A stretch of 64,000 nucleotides of DNA from Fusicatenibacter saccharivorans (GCF_027667425.1 NZ_JAQEGR010000018.1:1-64000), one strand, 5' to 3'. Shown: positions 26,343 through 35,967, numbered from the stretch's first letter. Made by a program: numbers and translations. Notes: generated from the sequence alone by a model not told the origin.

Positions 26343-27499
26343 CACGGCTCCTCCTTTTCTGTGAGGAGGTCTGCCAGTGTCGGCTTCACATGGTACGCTT
26401 CCATGCACGCTTTCAGTTCTTCCGGCAGTTTTTTCGAGCCTTCCTGGCGTTTTACCGCGCGGATGAGAAGGTTCTTCGGCGTGTGCTCCATGTCGATGAA
26501 TTCGAGAATCTGTGTCTCATAGCCTGCATTCTCCAGAAGCTTTGCCCGGATTCCGTCGGTCAGAAGCGCCGCCATGCGCTCTTTTAAGATGCCGTAATCC
26601 ATGATCGGATACAGTTCTTTGTTTGCAATCTGGCGGTTCAGCTCATGCTGGCAGCACGGAACGGAAAGAATAACTTTTGCATTCCATTTGACGGCCTTTT
26701 CCAGCGCATAGTCAGTCGCCGTGTCGCACGCGTGCAGCGTCACCACCATATCGACCTCGTCGCGGCCGGTATAAGAAGCGATGTCGCCCTGATAGAAATG
26801 CAGCTTTTCATAGCCGTATTTCTCCGCCAGTCCGTTGCAGATCGCGATGACATCCTCTTTCAAGTCAAGTCCGATGATATTGACATCCAGTTTTTTCAGT
26901 TCGCGGAAGTAATAATACATCGCAAACGTCAGATACGATTTTCCGCAGCCGAAATTGAGAATCGTGATCTCGCGGTCCGATGGGAGCTGCGGCAGGATAT
27001 CTTCGATGAACTCCAGAAAGCGGTTGATCTGGCGGAACTTGTCGTAGCGGGTCCGCACGATTTTGCCTTCTTTTGTCATAACACCGAGATCCTGTAAAAA
27101 AGGAACCGGGATTCCTTCTTCCAGAATATACCGTTTCTTCCGGTTGTGCGCCAGATTGACGGGTTTGCCGGTTCCTTTCATATGCGGTTTCTTTTTGATC
27201 GTCATCGTTCCCTTTTTGCTGACCAGAACGGATGCTGTGCAGGTGTCGGATTCGAGCTGCATCTGCTTGAAGGTTCCGTTCATCCAGTCGCTGATCCGGG
27301 TGATCACGTCGTCTTTTGTCATATTTTTATGAAACTCCTTCGTGCCGACAGTCTCCTGGCACTGAAAGAGCAGTTTTCCTTTTATTTCAACCGGGCGTAT
27401 TCTCACTTTGGACACTTCACTGTCCCCTCTTGGGCCGCTGATCGTGATACGATACAGCCCTTCCCGGATTTCATCCTGTAATAATTTCTGTAATTCCAT
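26342..27499 (-). CDS. SAM-dependent methyltransferase (Methyltransf_32-like)
   Basis: 385 residues. The C-terminal half carries a class I methyltransferase fold: motif I ILNFGCGKSYLTFAMYYYF near 181, IIGLDLKED near 208, and VDMVVTLHACDTATDYAL near 244, then SVPCCQHELN, a set characteristic of the Methyltransf_32 group. The N-terminal 150 residues are a separate domain found with this methyltransferase in Firmicutes. The substrate is unknown, though an RNA target is plausible for the group. The gene overlaps the next gene by 1 bp (TGATG). Confidence 0.85.
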   Translation of the reverse strand: MELQKLLQDEIREGLYRITISGPRGDSEVSKVRIRPVEIKGKLLFQCQETVGTKEFHKNMTKDDVITRISDWMNGTFKQMQLESDTCTASVLVSKKGTMTIKKKPHMKGTGKPVNLAHNRKKRYILEEGIPVPFLQDLGVMTKEGKIVRTRYDKFRQINRFLEFIEDILPQLPSDREITILNFGCGKSYLTFAMYYYFRELKKLDVNIIGLDLKEDVIAICNGLAEKYGYEKLHFYQGDIASYTGRDEVDMVVTLHACDTATDYALEKAVKWNAKVILSVPCCQHELNRQIANKELYPIMDYGILKERMAALLTDGIRAKLLENAGYETQILEFIDMEHTPKNLLIRAVKRQEGSKKLPEELKACMEAYHVKPTLADLLTEKEEP

Positions 27500-27646
27500 T
27501 TATACTCTCCAAACTTCCTGAATCGTTTGTAAACATGTGTAATAAAGCCCCTTACAACCTCGCTAATATTGTAATCTGTTTTCCGCAAAACCACAACAGA
27601 AAAATTATTAAAAATGTGTTACCCTCTTATTACTTTATGGCGCAGT

Positions 27647-28072
27647 TTAAAGCCACAGATTGTAATAATGTTTCCTCCTGCTCCGCCTCCGGAACATTTC
27701 ATTATAAAAAAGAACGCCGATCAAATCGAGCAGTTCCTCTTCTGCCGTTTTCTCATCCTTCCCGCCGTTTTCCCTGCCGTACTGACGTGCGATATTCCGG
27801 CAGGTGTGCTCCATCATGAGCCGGTCCGGGAATTCGTCGTACATCATGCTGCCGCGGTAATCCATGCGGTCACACTCTGCCTCCACCAGCCGCTGCAGAT
27901 CAGATGCCGTCCGGGAATAATACGACTGCATCCGCTGCCGTTCCCGCGCTTCCTGCTGCTCCTCCATACTTCTTCCCCATAAGGGCTGTGCCGCAAAAAA
28001 CGGCTCCGGCCGCTCCATCGGATTTCCCTGATAGGAATTTCTTCTATTTTCATACACTCTATCCTGATTCAT
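27647..28072 (-). CDS. Hypothetical protein, charged and glutamine/arginine-rich
   Basis: 141 residues from the ATG at 28072. It has an N-terminal low-complexity segment (NRRNSYQGNPMERPEPFF) and a helical middle (ARERQRMQSYYSRTASDLQR, VEAECDRMDY) followed by MMYDEFPDRLMMEHTCRNIA and a basic end (FRRRSRRKHYYNLWL). No membrane segment or signal peptide is present. It resembles small uncharacterised proteins that recur in Lachnospiraceae; no function is known. It is divergent from the DUF4203-like gene. Confidence 0.65.
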   Translation of the reverse strand: MNQDRVYENRRNSYQGNPMERPEPFFAAQPLWGRSMEEQQEARERQRMQSYYSRTASDLQRLVEAECDRMDYRGSMMYDEFPDRLMMEHTCRNIARQYGRENGGKDEKTAEEELLDLIGVLFYNEMFRRRSRRKHYYNLWL

Positions 28073-28235
28073 GCCTGTTTTATTTCCTTTTTGCTCTTCC
28101 TTATACCATATGCACACCGCCGCCATTCTGCCGTTTCCCAGATCTCAAACACAATTTCACTTGCCAAAACCGCCGTTCCGTACTAAAATACAACCTGTAT
28201 CTATTTTTCCGATACATCATATAGGAGTGAATATC

Positions 28236-29327
28236 ATGAATCTGAATATGCAAGCTTTTAACATCAACACGCTGCTTGGCGGTCTCGATAAAGTCCGGGA
28301 CGTCATGGGTGTTTACCAGCAGCAGCTTCTTCTGATTGTGATTGTTTTTGCCCTGCTGAACTGTTTCTTCGGCTATGCGCTCCGCAAGCTCTGGAGCGTC
28401 ATTCCCGGATTTTTTCTCGGCGCGGCCGCCGGTTATGCAGCGGGTACCTACACGAATCAGACCACGACGATCACCCTGGCGCTTGCCGTCGGCACCGGTC
28501 TTCTGACCGCAATCATTGCCTTCGTCCTCTACCGGATCGGACTTTTTCTTCTGATCTGCGGGCTCGTCGGCTTTTGCCTCTGGCATCTCGTTAATCCAAA
28601 CGATACCACAGGTTATGGACTCGTCGCCCTCGTCGCTTTCGTGATCGGCCTGATCTGCGTTCCGTTCGAACGCATTTCCGTAATCCTGGTCACCTCCATC
28701 TGCGGCGCCCTCACGACGATCCGCATGGCATATTTCTTCAAGGACCTCGATCTGAACATGATGTTCTGGATTGTCTCTGCCATTCTCGCCGCAGCAGGCA
28801 TGCTCTTCCAGTTTAAACCGTGGAAAGAGGCGGACTACTGGGAGGATGACGACGAAGAAGAACGCGAACACCGTGCAAAAGCGCGCGCCAGACGGAAGCG
28901 CAGATCCGGTTTCGATCCTCTTCCATCCAGAAAGAAGAAAAAGAAACGCCGCGGCTCCTCTTCCTCTTCTTCCGGCAACGCAAGAGATCCGTACCGCAGC
29001 TATCAGAAACCGTCGAACCGTACCCGTGTTTCGCAGAACACCATGTACGATTTCCGTTTTGTTCCGGAAGAACCTGACGATGACGACGATGAGAAAGATC
29101 TTCCGAAAATCATCCGCCGCCGGCCATCCGCAAAACCGGCCGCTCCGGAGGAGTTTGACGAAGAAGAAACATCCCCAAAAGCTTCCATGGGCGACACGAA
29201 GCCGTATACCTCTCCTTCCAAACCGCAGATCACCGAGGACGGCATCCCGGATGTCGATCTCTCCGCGATCCGGCAGCAGATTTCCGAAGAGGTACAGAGA
29301 ATTTACGAAGACGATCAGAACTCGTAA
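28236..29327 (+). CDS. DUF4203/TMEM198-like membrane protein with charged tail
   Basis: 363 residues from the ATG at 28236, chosen for its TAGGAGTG ribosome binding site; earlier in-frame ATGs lack one. Seven or so membrane segments lie at about 30-195 with small-residue-rich helices (FFLGAAAGYAAGTY; LALAVGTGLLTAIIAFVLY), the pattern of DUF4203/TMEM198 proteins. Residues 200-363 are cytoplasmic and polar: a basic KARARRKRRS block, a serine run, acidic DDDDDEKD, then a helical end (LSAIRQQISEEVQRIYED). Function is unknown. Confidence 0.78.
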   Translation: MNLNMQAFNINTLLGGLDKVRDVMGVYQQQLLLIVIVFALLNCFFGYALRKLWSVIPGFFLGAAAGYAAGTYTNQTTTITLALAVGTGLLTAIIAFVLYRIGLFLLICGLVGFCLWHLVNPNDTTGYGLVALVAFVIGLICVPFERISVILVTSICGALTTIRMAYFFKDLDLNMMFWIVSAILAAAGMLFQFKPWKEADYWEDDDEEEREHRAKARARRKRRSGFDPLPSRKKKKKRRGSSSSSSGNARDPYRSYQKPSNRTRVSQNTMYDFRFVPEEPDDDDDEKDLPKIIRRRPSAKPAAPEEFDEEETSPKASMGDTKPYTSPSKPQITEDGIPDVDLSAIRQQISEEVQRIYEDDQNS

Positions 29328-29346
29328 TCCGCACTGCAGCGCAGAA

Positions 29347-29397
29347 AACCCGGCAGGCAAAGGAACATTCCCTTGTCTGCCGGGTTCATTTTTTATC
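29347..29397 (+). terminator. Intrinsic terminator after DUF4203-like gene
   Basis: Stem AACCCGGCAG...CTGCCGGGTT with an inner CAAAGG/CCTTG pairing, followed by CATTTTTTA. It lies 20 bp beyond the stop codon. It is also near the 3' end of the convergent binding-protein gene. Confidence 0.88.
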
Positions 29398-29404
29398 CTG
29401 ATTT

Positions 29405-30625
29405 TCAGTTATAAAGATACTTCTGATTTGTCTCCAGATCGATCGTGTCTTTGTCGAGCCACTGATATCCCGTATCGATCTTCTGATCTACCGGAAGTCC
29501 CTGAATCGCGCGGACGGCCGCCACGATTGCCGCATAGCCAAGACCGTACGGATTCTGCGTTACGGTACCGTACTCGCGTCCCTCCTGGATCGCTTTCTGC
29601 TGTTTTTCACCGGAATCAAAACCGACAATCTGAATCTGCTCAGTATTTTCCATATCTGCCAGCGCATCCAGCGTCTGGTCTGCCATGTCTTCGTTCGTAC
29701 AGAAGATGCCCTTCAGAGCCGGGTAGGTTTCAAGTGTATTTTTCAGCATGTCCGCGATGGATTCTTCTCCATCTCCGTAATTCACCTGAACCACTTTCAC
29801 ATCGGTATATTTTTCTTCGATCTCTTTTTTAAATGCTTCCACGCGCTCTACGCTGCTCTCGGTGTTGTACTGATGTGCAACAATCGCAACCTCTCCGCTG
29901 TTGCCGATGGCCTCGCAGAGATGATCTGCCGCAAGCTTTGCTGCCGCTGCGTGATCAGTCGCACATGTCGAGGTGATCAGATCACTCTCGATACCGGAAT
30001 CCGCGATGACGACCGGAATCTGGCTGTCGGAAGCCTCTTCCATCTGTGCCTGTCCCGACTGCTGGTCAATGATGCCAAGGATCAGCGCGTCCGGATTTTC
30101 CGAAATGACAGAGTCGATGATATTGATCTGAGAGTTGGTGTCACTTTCATTTTCCGGGCCTTCAAATGTCATATAAACTTTGTCGTTTCCGGTGTAGCCA
30201 AGCGAGGCGTTCAGATCGTCAAGTGCCTGCTGCGCACCGGCTTTTACGGCTTTCCAAAAACCGGCACTTAAGTCTTTTGCAACCACGGCGATGTAAGAGC
30301 CTTTTTCAACGGTAAGTCCATCCACGGTGTCGTACAATGCTTCCATGCCGTCTTTGTGCGGAACGGTGATTTCTATTCGTTTTTTGTCTGCTTCTTTTCC
30401 TTCATCTCCAGAGCTTTCAGAAGATGTGGATGCACTGGCTGACTCTGCTGTAGAATCTGCGCTGGACGATGAGGCCTCCGGGCTTTCTTCTGCCGCCGGA
30501 GTTTCTGTCACTTCCTGAGACGACGATGCTGCGGTGCTCTTGTCTGTCACTGCTTCTTTTCCGCATCCAGCTGCCGAGCACAGCAGGATTCCGGAAAGCA
30601 GTACTGCAATCATTCTGCGTTTCAT
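29405..30625 (-). CDS. Sugar-type ABC substrate-binding lipoprotein
   Basis: 406 residues from the ATG at 30625. Signal peptide with lipobox LCSAAGC (cysteine near 22), a serine/alanine/glutamate-rich linker to about 75, then a Peripla_BP_4/RbsB-like domain (IAVVAKDLSAGFWKAVKAGA; IDSVISENPDALILGIID; VIADSGI; GIFCTNEDMADQTLDAL; VGFDSGEKQQKAI). Such proteins capture a sugar outside the membrane for an ABC importer or a chemoreceptor. No permease or ATPase gene is next to it, so the partner must be elsewhere. Confidence 0.9.
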   Translation of the reverse strand: MKRRMIAVLLSGILLCSAAGCGKEAVTDKSTAASSSQEVTETPAAEESPEASSSSADSTAESASASTSSESSGDEGKEADKKRIEITVPHKDGMEALYDTVDGLTVEKGSYIAVVAKDLSAGFWKAVKAGAQQALDDLNASLGYTGNDKVYMTFEGPENESDTNSQINIIDSVISENPDALILGIIDQQSGQAQMEEASDSQIPVVIADSGIESDLITSTCATDHAAAAKLAADHLCEAIGNSGEVAIVAHQYNTESSVERVEAFKKEIEEKYTDVKVVQVNYGDGEESIADMLKNTLETYPALKGIFCTNEDMADQTLDALADMENTEQIQIVGFDSGEKQQKAIQEGREYGTVTQNPYGLGYAAIVAAVRAIQGLPVDQKIDTGYQWLDKDTIDLETNQKYLYN

Positions 30626-30699
30626 AATTCTCCCTTTCTGCTTTGCCTGATGAATCATTTTCCATTACTTTTTACAGTTTTGTTACATAACCTTTCTCT

Positions 30700-30727
30700 A
30701 TTATACACAAACCGTAAAAATAGTCCA
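30700..30727 (-). promoter_or_regulatory. Sigma-A-like promoter for binding-protein gene
   Basis: On the minus strand TGGACT, a 16-bp spacer ending TGTG, and a perfect TATAAT, about 75 bp upstream of the start codon. Confidence 0.6.
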
Positions 30728-30784
30728 GTCCTGTTTTCTTATAATTTTCTGAACTTTTTTGCAATTTCACATAGCTCTGAATAG

Positions 30785-31480
30785 TTACACAAAGCTGTGG
30801 AAGATTTCACCTTCTGGTTTTACGGTAAACGAAAGTCGTTTGCCTGTCCGCGGATGCTTCAGCTCGAGATGATGCGCGCACAGCGCCAGAGATCCTTTCT
30901 CTTTCGCCCCATATTTTGCATCCCCCGCCAGCGGATATCCCGCATGGGAAAACTGGACGCGGATCTGGTGGTGGCGGCCCGTTCCGAGGTGGATCTGCAC
31001 CAGGGTTCGGTTCTCCTGTGTCCTTATCACTTCATATTCCAGCACCGCTTTTTTCGCTCCGGCGGTGCCTGGCTGTACGACGCGGGATGTGTTGCTCCGT
31101 CCGTCTTTTACAAGGAAATCCTCAAACTTCTGCACGCCCTGTTTTTCGATTTTTCCCTCACAGACGGCGAGATACTCTTTCTTCATCGTCCCGTCCTTCA
31201 CCTGCCGTCCCAGTTTTCCTGCGGCGTCTTTGTTTTTCGCAAACACCAGCACGCCCTCAACCGGCTGATCGAGCCGGTGAACGACCGCCAGATATGGAAT
31301 CTGAGTCCGCGCCTGACCCGGTGTTTCCGCCCTTGCCTGCTTCGCCAAATAATTCAGCAGCGCATGCTCCAGATCCATCTGTCCCATCCGCGCATTCTGC
31401 ACTGCCATACCCGCGTGCTTGTGAACAACAAGAATATCGTTATCTTCCATTAAAATATCTTCTCTGCAAAATCCAGCCAC
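30785..31480 (-). CDS. RluA-family pseudouridine synthase
   Basis: 231 residues from a GTG start with AGGAG 6 bases upstream; an ATG ten codons later is the alternative. It has the family core without an S4 domain: ILVVHKHAGMAV near 18, catalytic HRLDQPVEGVLVFAKN near 68-83, KEYLAVCEG, and LGTGRHHQIRVQFSHAGYPL near 165. The aspartate in HRLD is the catalytic nucleophile of the family. The usual HRLDRxTSG is here HRLDQPVEG, a known variant. It isomerises uridine to pseudouridine in rRNA or tRNA; the target site cannot be told from sequence. Confidence 0.9.
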   Translation of the reverse strand: MAGFCREDILMEDNDILVVHKHAGMAVQNARMGQMDLEHALLNYLAKQARAETPGQARTQIPYLAVVHRLDQPVEGVLVFAKNKDAAGKLGRQVKDGTMKKEYLAVCEGKIEKQGVQKFEDFLVKDGRSNTSRVVQPGTAGAKKAVLEYEVIRTQENRTLVQIHLGTGRHHQIRVQFSHAGYPLAGDAKYGAKEKGSLALCAHHLELKHPRTGKRLSFTVKPEGEIFHSFV

Positions 31481-32291
31481 TTTCTTCTCCTGTTCTGACT
31501 TCTTATTTTCGATACACGGATTTCTCCGCTGTTATGCTTTAAGAAGTATGCACCATTTCTGCCGCATCTGTCAAGAAAAACATGCCCGGCGGACGAATTA
31601 CACAACACAGAAAGCGATCGCCATACCAATCATTTTTTCTGATACAGCGACCGCTTTTTCTTTATTTTCCATATTCAGTTTTTTCTCTACTTTCAAGGAT
31701 TTTCACTGGTTTTCTTTCTTTACCGATCTGTGATCTTTGTTTTCGCTTTCGTTTGATATTTCAAAGATCGTTTCTCTTCCATTTCCCTGTTGTAGATTTT
31801 CTTTTTTTCGGGAAGATGTTCTTTTTCAGAGGCTTTTCCTTTGCGGTTAAGATTTCCACTCCGAAAATCTTTTCCTTAGGATTTCCTAAGATCTGCTCTG
31901 ATCTCATGTTTATCAAAAGGTTTTCTTTCGAACTTCTTTTGTATGGATCTTTATCTCAGGTTTTCTTTCCTTTCGGAAGTCTCTCATCTTAAGAACATCT
32001 TCCTTTTCCCTTTTTTTCCATTCTTCTATAGAAGATTTCTCGTCTCTTTCTATGAAAATGGTTTGTTCTCTTGAAAAGGGGGTCCCAAGTCTTTCTCTTT
32101 GTACCTCTTGGTTAGGTTTTTGTTTTCTTGTTTCTTTGTGATTTTAATATAACAGATCCGTCAGCATTTGTCAATACATTTTTAAAATATTTTTACTGTT
32201 TTTTTATATCACTTTTCCTTTTCTTAATTATTGTGTTTATTTTCTGAATTTTATATTGTTTTCTGATATTTTATTTCAAATAAGTGCGCAG
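31481..32291. other. Gene-free, strand-skewed region
   Basis: No convincing gene in about 810 bp. From about 31640 to 32150 the plus strand is strongly pyrimidine-rich (repeated TTTTC, TTTCTTT), so the minus strand is purine-rich. It contains a perfect 14-bp palindrome TCTTCTATAGAAGA (32022-32035) and a hairpin CTTAGG/CCTAAG near 31877-31892. Plus-strand open frames here encode only F/L/S-rich peptides without ribosome binding sites. Confidence 0.6.
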
Positions 32292-32337
32292 AAAAAGAGC
32301 TATGAAACAGACTTTTCTCCTGCCACACAGCTCTTTC
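32292..32337 (-). terminator. Intrinsic terminator of hydratase gene
   Basis: On the minus strand, GAAAGAGCTGTG and CATAGCTCTTTTTC arms enclosing about 22 bases. It lies immediately after the stop codon of the hydratase gene and ends in a U-run. Confidence 0.85.
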
Positions 32338-32345
32338 TCAAATAC

Positions 32346-34634
32346 TTATCCTCTATAATAGTTGATCAGGCATCCCTTGCGGATGATTTCTCTCTCATCA
32401 TCGGTCAGCGCGCCTAACGTCATCTCGAACGGAACAAGTGCTCCGTCTTTTACAACGTACGCTTTGATCACATCGGCTTTCTCTTCCACTGCCTTGCGGA
32501 TCTCCGGTACAAAGATGTAATCTCCGTTTGTAAACGGCAGATCTCCCTCCGGGATCAGGAATGGAAGCATGCCCCAGTTGATCAGGTTGGAGCGGTAGCG
32601 CTTCGTTGCATACTCGTTGGCGATGTTTGCCCAGCCGCCTAATACCTTCTGGCAGGAAGCTGCCTGCTCACGCGCAGAGCCGTCGCCCGGTTTTACAGCG
32701 AAGATGGTGGATCCGACACCGACGTTTGTCTTGTCGATATCCGGGTACTGGGTATGGATGGCTGCGAAGACCGGTTTCAGTTCCGGAAGTGCCTCTGCCG
32801 GGCAGTTTCCTTCCTGGATGGCTTTCTCTGCGGCCTGTACTTCTTTTGCACGTCCCACGTAAGCCGGATCTTTTCTTGACAGGGTGAACTCTGCCAGTCC
32901 GAGCGGGTTGGAACGGAAGGAAGAAGTCTCGCCGGATGGAATCAGCTCATCGGTTGTCGTAACCGGATCGTGGATCTCGGAAACAACCTTCAGAATCAGG
33001 TTCTCGGCAAGCTGCGGCATAGCCGGCCAGTCTTTGATGTTCGGTCCGAACTGGATTTCTACAGACGGATCTGCCACACCCTTGCTGTCGAAGACACGGT
33101 TCTCGTAAATCTTCTTGTCGAAGTGGTATGCCGGTTTCGTGTATGTTCCGGTGAACTCGTCTGCTGCGGTCAGGAATCCCTTGTTTGCTGCGGTTGCTGC
33201 AATGGAACGTGCATCCATCAGGGCAACGGAAGAAATCTGGCCGTTCTGGATCTTGGATCCCTCGCGGTTCGGGAAGTTTCTGGTGGAGTGACGGATTGAG
33301 AACGCATTGTTTGCCGGAGTATCGCCTGCGCCGAAGCACGGTCCGCAGAATGCGGTTTTTACGATCGCACCGGTTTCCAAAAGGTCTGCCAGTTTTCCGT
33401 TTCTTGCCAGCTCCATATAGATCGGGGTACTTGCCGGGTAAACACTTAAGGTGAACGCATCGTCGCCAATGCTGTGGCCTTTCAGGATATCGGCTGCGTC
33501 GCAGATGTTCTCAAATCCGCCGCCGGCGCATCCTGCGATGATTCCCTGGTCTACCAGGAGTTTTCCGTCGTGTACTTTATTTTTCAGAGTGAACGGAACT
33601 TTTCCGTCGAGGCTGATGGCTGCTTTCTTCTCTACATCGTTCAGGATGTCATCGAGGTTTGCTTTCAGCTCTTCAATGGTATAAACATTGCTCGGATGGA
33701 ACGGCATCGCGATCATCGGTTTGATCTTGTCGAGTTCTACTTTTACAACGCCGTCATAGTAAGCAACCGCGCCAGGATTCAGCTCTTTGTAATCTGCGCT
33801 TCTGCCGTGGATCTGATAGAACTCGCTGATCTTCTCATCGGTTCTCCAGATGGAGGACAGACACGTTGTCTCGGTTGTCATAACGTCCACACCGATCCGG
33901 TAATCTGCGCTTAAGGAAGATACGCCAGGTCCTACGAACTCCATAACTTTGTTCTTTACGTAACCATTTGCAAAGACTGCACCGATGATGGCAAGTGCAA
34001 TATCCTGCGGTCCTACGCCCGGCTGCGGTGCGCCTGTCATGTAAATTGCGATCACTCCCGGCATAGCGATATCATATGTTTTGGAGAGAAGCTGTTTTAC
34101 CAGCTCCGGTCCGCCCTCGCCCATGGCCATGGTTCCGAGTGCACCGTAACGGGTGTGGGAATCGGATCCGAGGATCATTTTTCCGCCGCCGGCAAGCATC
34201 TCGCGGGCAAACTGATGAATTACTGCCTGATGAGGCGGTACATAGACGCCGCCGTACTTTTTCGCACAGGTAAGACCAAACATGTGGTCATCTTCGTTGA
34301 TGGTTCCGCCGACTGCGCAAAGGGAGTTGTGGCAGTTGGTCAGCACGTACGGTACCGGGAATTTTTCCAGTCCTGACGCGCGCGCGGTCTGAATGATTCC
34401 AACAAAAGTAATGTCATGCGATGTAAGTTTGTCAAATTTGATCTGCAGATTTTCCATGTTGCCGGAAACATTGTGGTCTTTTAAGATTCCATAGGCAATG
34501 GTTTCTTTTGCAGCATCCGCCGGACACGGCACAGCGCCGGTACGCGCTTTGAGTTCCGCGCGGCCTTCTTCTGTATCCGGGATGATGTCGATTCCGTTGA
34601 CAAGGTATGCACCTGTGTTCAGTAATTCAATCAT
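32346..34634 (-). CDS. Aconitase-family hydratase (YbhJ-like)
   Basis: 762 residues from the ATG at 34634 behind AGAGGAGA. It is collinear with the aconitase superfamily: VLTNCHNSLCAVGGT near 108, MILGSDSHTRYGALGTMAMG near 165, IAGCAGGGFENICDA near 375, and CGPCFGAGDTPANNAFSIRH near 440 with RNFPNREGS following, then a C-terminal swivel domain. Cysteines in the last two motifs are the likely [4Fe-4S] ligands. The overall match is to YbhJ-type hydratases rather than to AcnA, AcnB or LeuC. Substrate unknown. The next gene upstream, on the same strand, is a CdaR/PucR-type regulator. Confidence 0.85.
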   Translation of the reverse strand: MIELLNTGAYLVNGIDIIPDTEEGRAELKARTGAVPCPADAAKETIAYGILKDHNVSGNMENLQIKFDKLTSHDITFVGIIQTARASGLEKFPVPYVLTNCHNSLCAVGGTINEDDHMFGLTCAKKYGGVYVPPHQAVIHQFAREMLAGGGKMILGSDSHTRYGALGTMAMGEGGPELVKQLLSKTYDIAMPGVIAIYMTGAPQPGVGPQDIALAIIGAVFANGYVKNKVMEFVGPGVSSLSADYRIGVDVMTTETTCLSSIWRTDEKISEFYQIHGRSADYKELNPGAVAYYDGVVKVELDKIKPMIAMPFHPSNVYTIEELKANLDDILNDVEKKAAISLDGKVPFTLKNKVHDGKLLVDQGIIAGCAGGGFENICDAADILKGHSIGDDAFTLSVYPASTPIYMELARNGKLADLLETGAIVKTAFCGPCFGAGDTPANNAFSIRHSTRNFPNREGSKIQNGQISSVALMDARSIAATAANKGFLTAADEFTGTYTKPAYHFDKKIYENRVFDSKGVADPSVEIQFGPNIKDWPAMPQLAENLILKVVSEIHDPVTTTDELIPSGETSSFRSNPLGLAEFTLSRKDPAYVGRAKEVQAAEKAIQEGNCPAEALPELKPVFAAIHTQYPDIDKTNVGVGSTIFAVKPGDGSAREQAASCQKVLGGWANIANEYATKRYRSNLINWGMLPFLIPEGDLPFTNGDYIFVPEIRKAVEEKADVIKAYVVKDGALVPFEMTLGALTDDEREIIRKGCLINYYRG

Positions 34635-34753
34635 GTCGTTGCTCTCCTCTTGTTGTTGATAAAATGTCAGGGTCAAAAAGTCTTTTGACCCCTTCGATAC
34701 CCGGATTGCTCCGTGCTTTGCACTCCCGCAATCCTGTACGGCTCTGAACGGTT

Positions 34754-35854
34754 TTACAGATTTTCGCTGTTGTTCATATACGTCATGTAGCTTACGACCA
34801 TCATGGCAATTTTAAAGGTCAGCGCATCGTCAAATTTACGAATGTCGAGTCCTGTGCTCTTCTCGAGCTTCTCCAGACGGTACACCAGAGTATTTCTGTG
34901 TACATAGAGCTGACGGGATGTCTCGGACACATTCAGGTTATTTTCAAAAAATTTATTGATTGTGGTCAGTGTTTCCTCATCGAACGTATCCGGCAGATTT
35001 TCGCCGAAGACTTCGGTCATAAACATTTCGCACAGCGGAATCGGGAGCTGATAGATCAGACGGCCGATGCCGAGGTTGTTGTATGGTACCACGTTTTTGT
35101 CTGCGTAGAAAATTTTTCCTACCTCAAGCGCCATCTTCGCTTCTTTGTAGGAACGCGAAACACTCTTAATCTCGCTGACCGGATTTCCGTAAGAAACACG
35201 TACCTGGGACATTGCCTCTGCATTCAGCATATCAACCAGCATTCTTGCGGTCTGGTTCATATCCTCGAAGGTGTCGGTATCCTTCAGTTCTTTTACAATG
35301 ATAATGCTCTTCTCATCGACTGCGGTGATGAAATCTCTCGGTCTTGAAGCAAAGAGGCTCTTTACTGTCTCCTGTGCGCTGATGTCTTTTTCCAGCTTCG
35401 TCTCTACCATGTAAACAACGCGGCGCACATCTGTGTCGATGCGAAGCTTTTTCGCGCGGTTGTAGACATCCACCAGAAGAAGATTGTCGAGAAGAAGGTT
35501 CTGGATAAAGTTGTTTTTGTCCAGACGCTCTTTGTATGCAATGATAAGATTCTGAATCTCACATACGGCAACCTTTCCGATCATATATGCATCGTCGCTA
35601 CTTCCTTTAGAAATCAGAATATACTCCACATTCTGGTTGTCATATACTTTAAAATAATGATATTCCTGTACAATCTGGCTGTCCGCAGCGGATAATACAA
35701 AAGAACGGATGCTTTCTGCATCAATCGCGGTTTCCGGGAATGTGGTCACCAGCAGAACACCATCCGTATTCGTCACACATAAATCAATTCTCGTAATATT
35801 TCTTAATTCATCAAGGGTTTTCTGTAATACCTGACTTGATACCAAATCTGCCAC
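34754..35854 (-). CDS. CdaR/PucR-family transcriptional regulator
   Basis: 366 residues from a GTG start behind AGGAGAAAGGAA. Residues 1-130 form a sugar-diacid-recognition-like sensor, the middle a GGDEF-like fold without catalytic residues (VRVSYGNPVSEIKSVSRSYK), and residues 305-360 the PucR C-terminal helix-turn-helix (NNLNVSETSRQLYVHRNTLV, YRLEKLEKSTGLDIRKFDDA). Regulators of this type activate genes for sugar acids, purines or amino acids. The adjacent hydratase gene is the obvious target candidate. A promoter with optimal spacing precedes it. Confidence 0.9.
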   Translation of the reverse strand: MADLVSSQVLQKTLDELRNITRIDLCVTNTDGVLLVTTFPETAIDAESIRSFVLSAADSQIVQEYHYFKVYDNQNVEYILISKGSSDDAYMIGKVAVCEIQNLIIAYKERLDKNNFIQNLLLDNLLLVDVYNRAKKLRIDTDVRRVVYMVETKLEKDISAQETVKSLFASRPRDFITAVDEKSIIIVKELKDTDTFEDMNQTARMLVDMLNAEAMSQVRVSYGNPVSEIKSVSRSYKEAKMALEVGKIFYADKNVVPYNNLGIGRLIYQLPIPLCEMFMTEVFGENLPDTFDEETLTTINKFFENNLNVSETSRQLYVHRNTLVYRLEKLEKSTGLDIRKFDDALTFKIAMMVVSYMTYMNNSENL

Positions 35855-35900
35855 TTCCTTTCTCCTGGCGTATTTTACTCCAGGGTGCGTCTTATCTATA

Positions 35901-35929
35901 ACTATAGCTTATTTTTTTCTCATTGGCAA
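35901..35929 (-). promoter_or_regulatory. Sigma-A-like promoter for CdaR/PucR regulator
   Basis: On the minus strand TTGCCA, 17-bp spacer, TATAGT, about 47 bp upstream of the GTG start. Confidence 0.6.
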
Positions 35930-35934
35930 CTATT

Positions 35935-35956
35935 TTTTGCTTCGCAAAAGGAGGGC
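35935..35956. repeat. 22-bp repeat core, copy 1
   Basis: TTTTGC-TTC-GCAAAA hairpin followed by GGAGGGC. The same 22 bases occur at 57906-57927, there embedded in a larger nested palindrome. Only the core is present here, between the regulator promoter and the terminator of the MsmK-type gene. Confidence 0.75.
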
Positions 35957-35967
35957 GGTGCATATGC

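Noticed and set aside
31582..31992. Open frame of 136 codons in the pyrimidine-rich gap
   Set aside because: F/L/S-rich product caused by skewed composition, with no ribosome binding site.
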